Shown here: positions 59,406 through 64,000 of the stretch, in pieces
Position numbering within the stretch: position 1 is the first letter of the stretch
Layout of the letters: each line of letters starts with the position of its first letter
Assembly: GCA_036186865.1 (NCBI GenBank)
Contig: AP025071.1
Location: 15,590,036 to 15,654,035 of the forward strand
DNA from: Eustoma russellianum
Lineage: Eukaryota; Streptophyta; Magnoliopsida; Gentianales; Gentianaceae
Length of the DNA: 64,000 nucleotides
Reading direction: 5' to 3'
Made by a program: the position numbers and the translations under genes
The notes under the pieces: model-generated
Seen by the model: the letters and a program-made list of their open reading frames with translations, nothing else
Database searches by the model: none
What the model was told of the DNA's origin: nothing

Positions 59406-59756
59406 TTAGAAGCAGAGCAAAGGATGATTCTTTAGGGTGGTGGTGACCTGAGGGTGTGGTGGTGGTGGAAAGTTCTGGATGGGAAGGGGTGATGGGAGAG
59501 GGTAATAAGTGGAAGTTTTGATGGTGGTAGGCGGTGGGGATGAGAGCTCTCGGTTGAGTGTTGTAGGGGGATTGTAACGGTAAGCTTTATAAAGGCCAGG
59601 GCATGGTGGCGGATGGAGAGGAGGTGGTGGCGGCAGTAATGGTGTGGCTGTCGGGGTAGGTATGCGGGAGGAGATGAGGGGGCTGGAAGCGGGACTATCG
59701 GGGAGGTGCTGGGTGGCTTGGGAGGCTAATTGTGAAGAGAAATCAGAGGGAGCCAA
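59406..59756 (-). pseudogene. Proline-rich open frame in the MULE interior, possible captured gene fragment
   Basis: 116 codons, MAPSDFSSQLASQATQ..., then runs of Pro with LLPPPPPLHPPP and a PGLYKAYRYN segment. Composition (high GC, Pro/Ser/Thr) is unlike the AT-rich surroundings. The Met and first about 10 codons come from the MULE arm. I do not recognise the donor gene. It may be non-coding low-complexity sequence. Confidence 0.35.
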
Positions 59757-59940
59757 TTGCAGCAGGAGGGGGAGAAGGAGAAGACGTTATTTTGGTGGGA
59801 GGAAATTGATTTTGGCGGTAAAATTGGCTGAAACATGCTGCAGCAGGTCAGCAGCCGGTTTTTGGTGTTAAGAGTCAATTTTGGCCACGTTTGGATGTCA
59901 ACTGAGGGTTTCATAACGATTAAATGCTGCAAAATGTGAC

Positions 59941-60805
59941 CGATGAACCAAAAATATACATGTTAGTCAACAACAGTCAACAGCAGATTTCGGGCATAAA
60001 GTGTTAAAAGTCCTGCCGGTCAGTACAAAAGCACTGCTCTCGCCATCTTATCTCGGCGCGATATTGATCATCGGCACTTGCCCAATATGACCAGACAGGT
60101 CAGGAATGGTTAGAATAAGCCTCATATGGTATGACAATATTTTTGCACCTCGGCTCTCAAGTCATAGTCAACCTCGCAGAACATTCATCTCGGCCTCGGC
60201 TGCATATTGGCTCTGCCACGCTAAACTATCGGATAAGATCAAGAGGATATTCTCTACCGTCTGTGGGATCCACTAAGCGGCTCAAAATAACTTTCCAGAT
60301 GTCAAGCGATGATTGATTCAGGACAAGGACATCATTACAAACAAGCCGACCTACACAACAGCACGATCTCAGGCTTTAGTCCCACGCCTGAGCTCTGCAA
60401 TGGATTAGACCGCCATCTCAGCCACATCACCGTCTCATCAACCAGGCAGGCGTCAGACCTCCACAATCTCAAGTATAAATACTCCTCTACTACCTAGAGG
60501 AAGGGGATTCGAATTCTTGGAGAACAACTGGAGCATTACTTCCAGAAATCCATCTCGGCCATACATAATTTTACAAAACTCAATGAGATTTTTTCCAGGT
60601 TTATCTAAATCTCTATTCCAGCATAAACTGCATAGGCAAAATCACATAACTGACTTAAGCGTCGGAGGATTTTTCCCGGGGCAGCGCCATGGGACCTCTA
60701 ACGTTCTTCTTCCTTCTTAGGTTTTTGTTGAAGGAGATAGACAGAAGATTACGGCACACAACCGGTCACCTCTTATCCACCCGATGAGCGATTTAGGCCT
60801 CATCA
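59941..60805 (+). repeat. Solo LTR of a Ty3/gypsy (Tat/Retand-like) element, 865 bp
   Basis: Ends CGATGA...TCATCA (TGATGA expected, first base changed), perfect 5 bp duplication GTGAC (59936-59940 and 60806-60810). Inside: TATAAATACTCC near 60475, and TTAAGCGTCGGAGGATTTTT with CCCGGGG near 60656-60680, landmarks of Tat-lineage LTRs. It splits the right arm of the MULE. Confidence 0.82.
60470..60484 (+). promoter_or_regulatory. TATA box of the solo gypsy LTR
   Basis: GTATAAATACTCC, followed about 35 bases on by GGGGATTCGAATTC, as in other Tat-type LTR promoters. Confidence 0.55.
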
Positions 60806-60850
60806 GTGACCAACGTTTGGATGCTAACTGCAATTTACTCCTGTTCACAC

Positions 60851-60993
60851 ATAACTTAGTTGTTTAGTTACATTTTTAATACAATTGACTGCAATATTCA
60901 CTTTAACTTCTTAATTCACCCTATGTATCCACAACTTAGCTGTGCTGTTACGTTTTAAACGAATTCACGCTAATGTTCACTTGATGACGGAAA
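60851..60993. repeat. Left arm (inner part) of the large inverted repeat
   Basis: Continues 58680-58792 after the MULE. Two sub-units of about 85 bp containing CATAACTTAG(T/C)TGT and TTACGTTTT-like motifs, inverted relative to 63190-63480. Confidence 0.6.
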
Positions 60994-63135
60994 TTAGACG
61001 CATGAATTTCGTATGTTCTTTGTTACCTAAAAAACGTATAAGAGACCAAAAAAAAACTTCTATTACCTTTACCCCTCCTTTGTCAATATGTAGAGACAAA
61101 AATCCTTAAACCCGAAAGAAAAATTGCTTTGGAAAATCTTTGATTAACCATTGAAGTTTAGAAACCGAGTGATTTTGCGAGCGAAATTGGACATGAAGGT
61201 TTAATTTCATTACTTGAATCTTCTATATTTCACTACTCTTTCCTATTTCAGATTGTGAGAATGTCCTCAAATGTTTATAAATAAATGTTCTCTCGTATTT
61301 AGACGCATGAATTTCGTATGTTCTTTGTTACCTAAAAAACGTATAAGAGACCAAAAAAAACTTCTATTACCTTTACCCCCTCCTCTGTCAATATGTAGAG
61401 ACAAAAATCCTTAAACCCGAAAGAAAAATTGCTTTGGAAAATCTTTGATTAACCATTGAAGTTTAGAAACCGAGTGATTTTGCGAGCGAAATTGGACATG
61501 AAGGTTTAATTTCATTACTTGAATCTTCTATATTTTCACTACTCTTTCCCATTTCAGATTGTGAGAATGTCTTCAAATGTTTATAAAATAAATGTTCTCT
61601 CGTATTTAGACGCATGAATTTCGTATGTTCTTTGTTACCTAAAAAACGTATAAGAGACCAAAAAAAAAACTTCTATTACCTTTACCCCCTCCTCTGTCAA
61701 TATGTAGAGACAAAATCCTTAAACCCGAAAGAAAAATTGCTTTGGAAAATCTTTGATTAACCATTGAAGTTTAGAAACCGAGTGATTTTGCGAGCGAAAT
61801 TGGACATGAAGGTTTAATTTCATTACTTGAATCTTCTATATTTTCACTACTCTTTCCCATTTCAGATTGTGAGAATGTCTTCAAATGTTTATAAAATAAA
61901 TGTTCTCTCGTATTTAGACGCATGAATTTCGTATGTTCTTTGTTACCTAAAAAACGTATAAGAGACCAAAAAAAACTTCTATTACCTTTACCCTCTCCTC
62001 TGTCAATATGTAGAGACAACAATCCTTAAACCCGAAAGAAAAATTGCTTTGGAAAATCTTTGATTAACCATTGAAGTTTAGAAACCGAGTGATTTTGCGA
62101 GCGAAATTGGACATGAAGGTTTAATTTCATTACTTGAATCTTCTATATTTTCACTACTCTTTCCCATTTGAGATTGTGAGAATGTCTTCAAATTTATAAA
62201 ATAAATGTTCTCTCGTATTTAGACGCATGAATTTCTATGTTCTTTGTTACCTAAAAACGTATAAGAGACCAAAAAAAACTTCTATTACCTTTACCCTCTC
62301 CTCTGTCAATATGTAGAGACAACAATCCTTAAACCCGAAAGAAAAATTGCTTTGGAAAATCTTTGATTAACCAATGAAGTTTAGAAACCGAGTGATTTTG
62401 CGAGCGAAATTGGACATGAAGGTTTAATTTCATTACTTGAATCTTCTATATTTTCACTACTCTTTCCCATTTCAGATTGTGAGAATGTCTTCAAATGTTT
62501 ATAAAATAAATGTTCTCTCGTATTTAGACGCATGAATTTCGTATGTTCTTTGTTACCTAAAAAACGTATAAGAGACCAAAAAAAACTTCTATTACCTTTA
62601 CCCCCTCCTCTGTCAATATGTAGAGACAAAAATCCTTAAACCCGAAAGAAAAATTGCTTTGGAAAATCTTTGATTAACCATTGAAGTTTAGAAACCGAGT
62701 GATTTTGCGAGCGAAATTGGACATGAAGGTTTAATTTCATTACTTGAATCTTCTATATTTTCACTACTCTTTCCCATTTCAGATTGTGAGAATGTCTTCA
62801 AATGTTTATAAAATAAATGTTCTCTCGTATTTAGACGCATGAATTTCGTATGTTCTTTGTTACCTAAAAAACGTATAAGAGACCAAAAAAAAACTTCTAT
62901 TACCTTTACCCCCTCCTCTGTCAATATGTAGAGACAAAAATCCTTAAACCCGAAAGAAAAATTGCTTTGGAAAATCTTTGATTAACCATTGAAGTTTAGA
63001 AACCGAGTGATTTTGCGAGCGAAATTGGACATGAAGGTTTATTCTTACTTGAATCTTCTATATTTTCACTACTCTTTCCCGTTTCAGATTGTGAGAATGT
63101 CTTCAAATGTTTATAAAATAAATGTTCTCTCGTAT
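60994..63135. repeat. 306 bp tandem repeat, seven copies
   Basis: Units start at 60994, 61299, 61606, 61914, 62219, 62524 and 62831 (TTAGACGCATGAATTT...), lengths 305-308 bp. They are nearly identical apart from A-run length and a few single-base changes. Each has a C/T-rich CCTTTACCCCCTCC block and a TTTCCCATTTCAG stretch. Open frames of about 80 codons on the minus strand recur only because the unit recurs. A partial, diverged unit may follow at about 63145-63180. Confidence 0.95.
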
Positions 63136-63480
63136 TTAGGTTAGAAAGAAGAACGCGTGAAATTCATGCATTTTATATTGTTACCAACTAAATATCTGCC
63201 ATCAATTGTGACAAAAACGCAACAAAACAACTAAATCATGGGTACAAAATGAGAATTGAAAAGTTATGTCTGAACATTATCATCAATTGTGTCAAAAACG
63301 TAACACAACAACTAAATTCTGGGTGCTCACTACTCCATGAGAATTAAAAAAACTATACGTAAACGTTGTTATTAATTGTGACCAAAAAGTAACAAAACGA
63401 CTAAGTTATAGGTATGCAGTGACAATTGAAAAGTTATGGCACAATACATACATAACTGCTATAGTTGTAAACACAAAATG
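63136..63480. repeat. Right arm of the inverted repeat: three ~85 bp diverged sub-repeats
   Basis: ATCAATTGTGACAAAAACG-like units start near 63200, 63282 and 63370 and are the inverse of the motifs at 58740-58790 and 60851-60990. Confidence 0.7.
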
Positions 63481-64000
63481 TCATTTTCCCCTTCTGTCAC
63501 AGTTATTTAAAAATACTTTATTTTCCCATATTTTAGTGCTATTTGGTTTGCAAATGATGCTCTGACATTCCAACTTAATTTTTTTTTATTGTCACGCCTC
63601 TTGGCGTCTATACTAAAAGTATAATTTCGGTTTGATTCTAAAAAAAAGAGTTATTTTCATTTTAATCCAAAAACCGTAAAAAGTCTAAAGGTCATTTAAT
63701 CAAAATAAAAGATGAAAATGTAATTTTTCAAAACATAAAAGAGAACAAAATATGTAGATTATAGCCTCTACGAAAGACAATTCAACATTTTCTTTCTTGA
63801 AAAGAAAATCAGCAAATCCAAAATCACAATTAGTGTCTCCAGATAGTATGATCAAGAATCCAACTCGATCAGTTACATCATATATTGTTTAGTTAAAGAT
63901 CTGATAGATGTACAACGCAAGAAAATTTAGGAATCATTCATTTCTCCCAGGAGAAGTAAAACCAAAACAAGCTGTAAAACACTATGGCACAGTCAAGGAA
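63481..64000. other. No gene recognised
   Basis: AT-rich sequence. 63480-63540 still pairs with 58680-58740. A weaker match of 63650-63705 with 58605-58640 may mark the outer end of the inverted structure. Beyond that nothing is seen. Confidence 0.4.

Larger units (their letters stand above)
58793..60840. mobile_element. Mutator-like element with GC-rich cargo and nested insertions (Pack-MULE-like)
   Basis: Ends GAGTAAATTGCAGTTAGCA inverted at both sides, flanked by the perfect duplication CTGTTCACAC (58783-58792 and 60841-60850; 9-10 bp). Arms about 235 bp (58793-59030 and 59740-59940 plus 60806-60840). The left arm side is followed by a MITE. The right arm is split by a solo LTR. The interior 59400-59740 is G-rich and codes a proline-rich frame on the minus strand. 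No transposase. The architecture is that of a Pack-MULE. Confidence 0.85.

Noticed and set aside
59644..59871. Plus-strand frame opposite the proline-rich frame
   Set aside because: Gly/Arg/Glu-rich shadow of the GC-rich stretch, crossing from cargo into the MULE arm.
61771..62924. About 80-codon minus-strand frames in the 306 bp array
   Set aside because: Unit lengths vary by 1-3 bases and the frames stop at the same point in each unit. No start context or family; best explained by repetition.
60994..63135. CRISPR-like array
   Set aside because: Units are contiguous 306 bp repeats without unique spacers, in a eukaryotic context.

Overview
The window looks like repeat-rich nuclear DNA of a flowering plant, most likely a eudicot. 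The evidence is Sirevirus-type Ty1/copia elements with iMet-tRNA primer sites, Au-type SINEs, Mutator-like elements with 9-10 bp target duplications, degenerate plastid DNA, and one intron-containing TBC/Rab-GAP gene. The species cannot be named from the sequence. Nearly everything except the TBC gene (41077-45386) is transposon-derived.

Layout. 1-8719: Sirevirus copia element 1 (+), cut by the window edge at its 5' LTR; RT-RNase H is open, gag and integrase are broken. 8720-11052: an LTR of the same family in inverse orientation, forming a roughly 5.4 kb inverted repeat with element 1's 3' LTR; element 1 appears to have inserted into it. 11053-12634: decayed Ty3/gypsy pol. 12635-30927: a related Sirevirus (element 2) deleted down to part of gag, whose 3' LTR is split at 18122 by a 12.1 kb minus-strand, non-coding LTR element (18123-30216). 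That insert has the form LTR-internal-LTR-internal-LTR, with 3.3-3.7 kb LTRs and only 759 bp internals, flanked by a 5 bp duplication. 30928-32120: scrambled plastid-like fragments (ycf2, possibly rpoC2). 32682-33565: a solo LTR. 33974-34162: a foldback MITE.

34713-40278: a decayed minus-strand copia element (element 3, probably Tork-type), about 0.8 kb upstream of the TBC gene. 41077-45386: the TBC-domain gene in five exons, with both catalytic fingers present but five 1-nt indels in short homopolymer runs, which look more like base-calling errors than decay. A LINE fragment lies in its last intron, one Au SINE lies just downstream, and a second lies further along on the minus strand. 47063-48239: a non-autonomous MULE with about 355 bp terminal inverted repeats.

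48327-58341: a SINE-like unit split by a 9.5 kb minus-strand copia element (element 4, perfect 5 bp duplication). One LTR of element 4 carries about 1.1 kb of foreign sequence with repeated hairpins. About 58600-63700: a composite inverted-repeat structure with seven tandem copies of a 306 bp unit in its centre. Its left arm is interrupted by a MULE (58793-60840) carrying a GC-rich proline-rich segment, which itself holds a MITE and a solo gypsy LTR.

The genes do not form a pathway. What the window records is a stratigraphy of nested insertions three to four levels deep, with several junctions precise enough to order the events.
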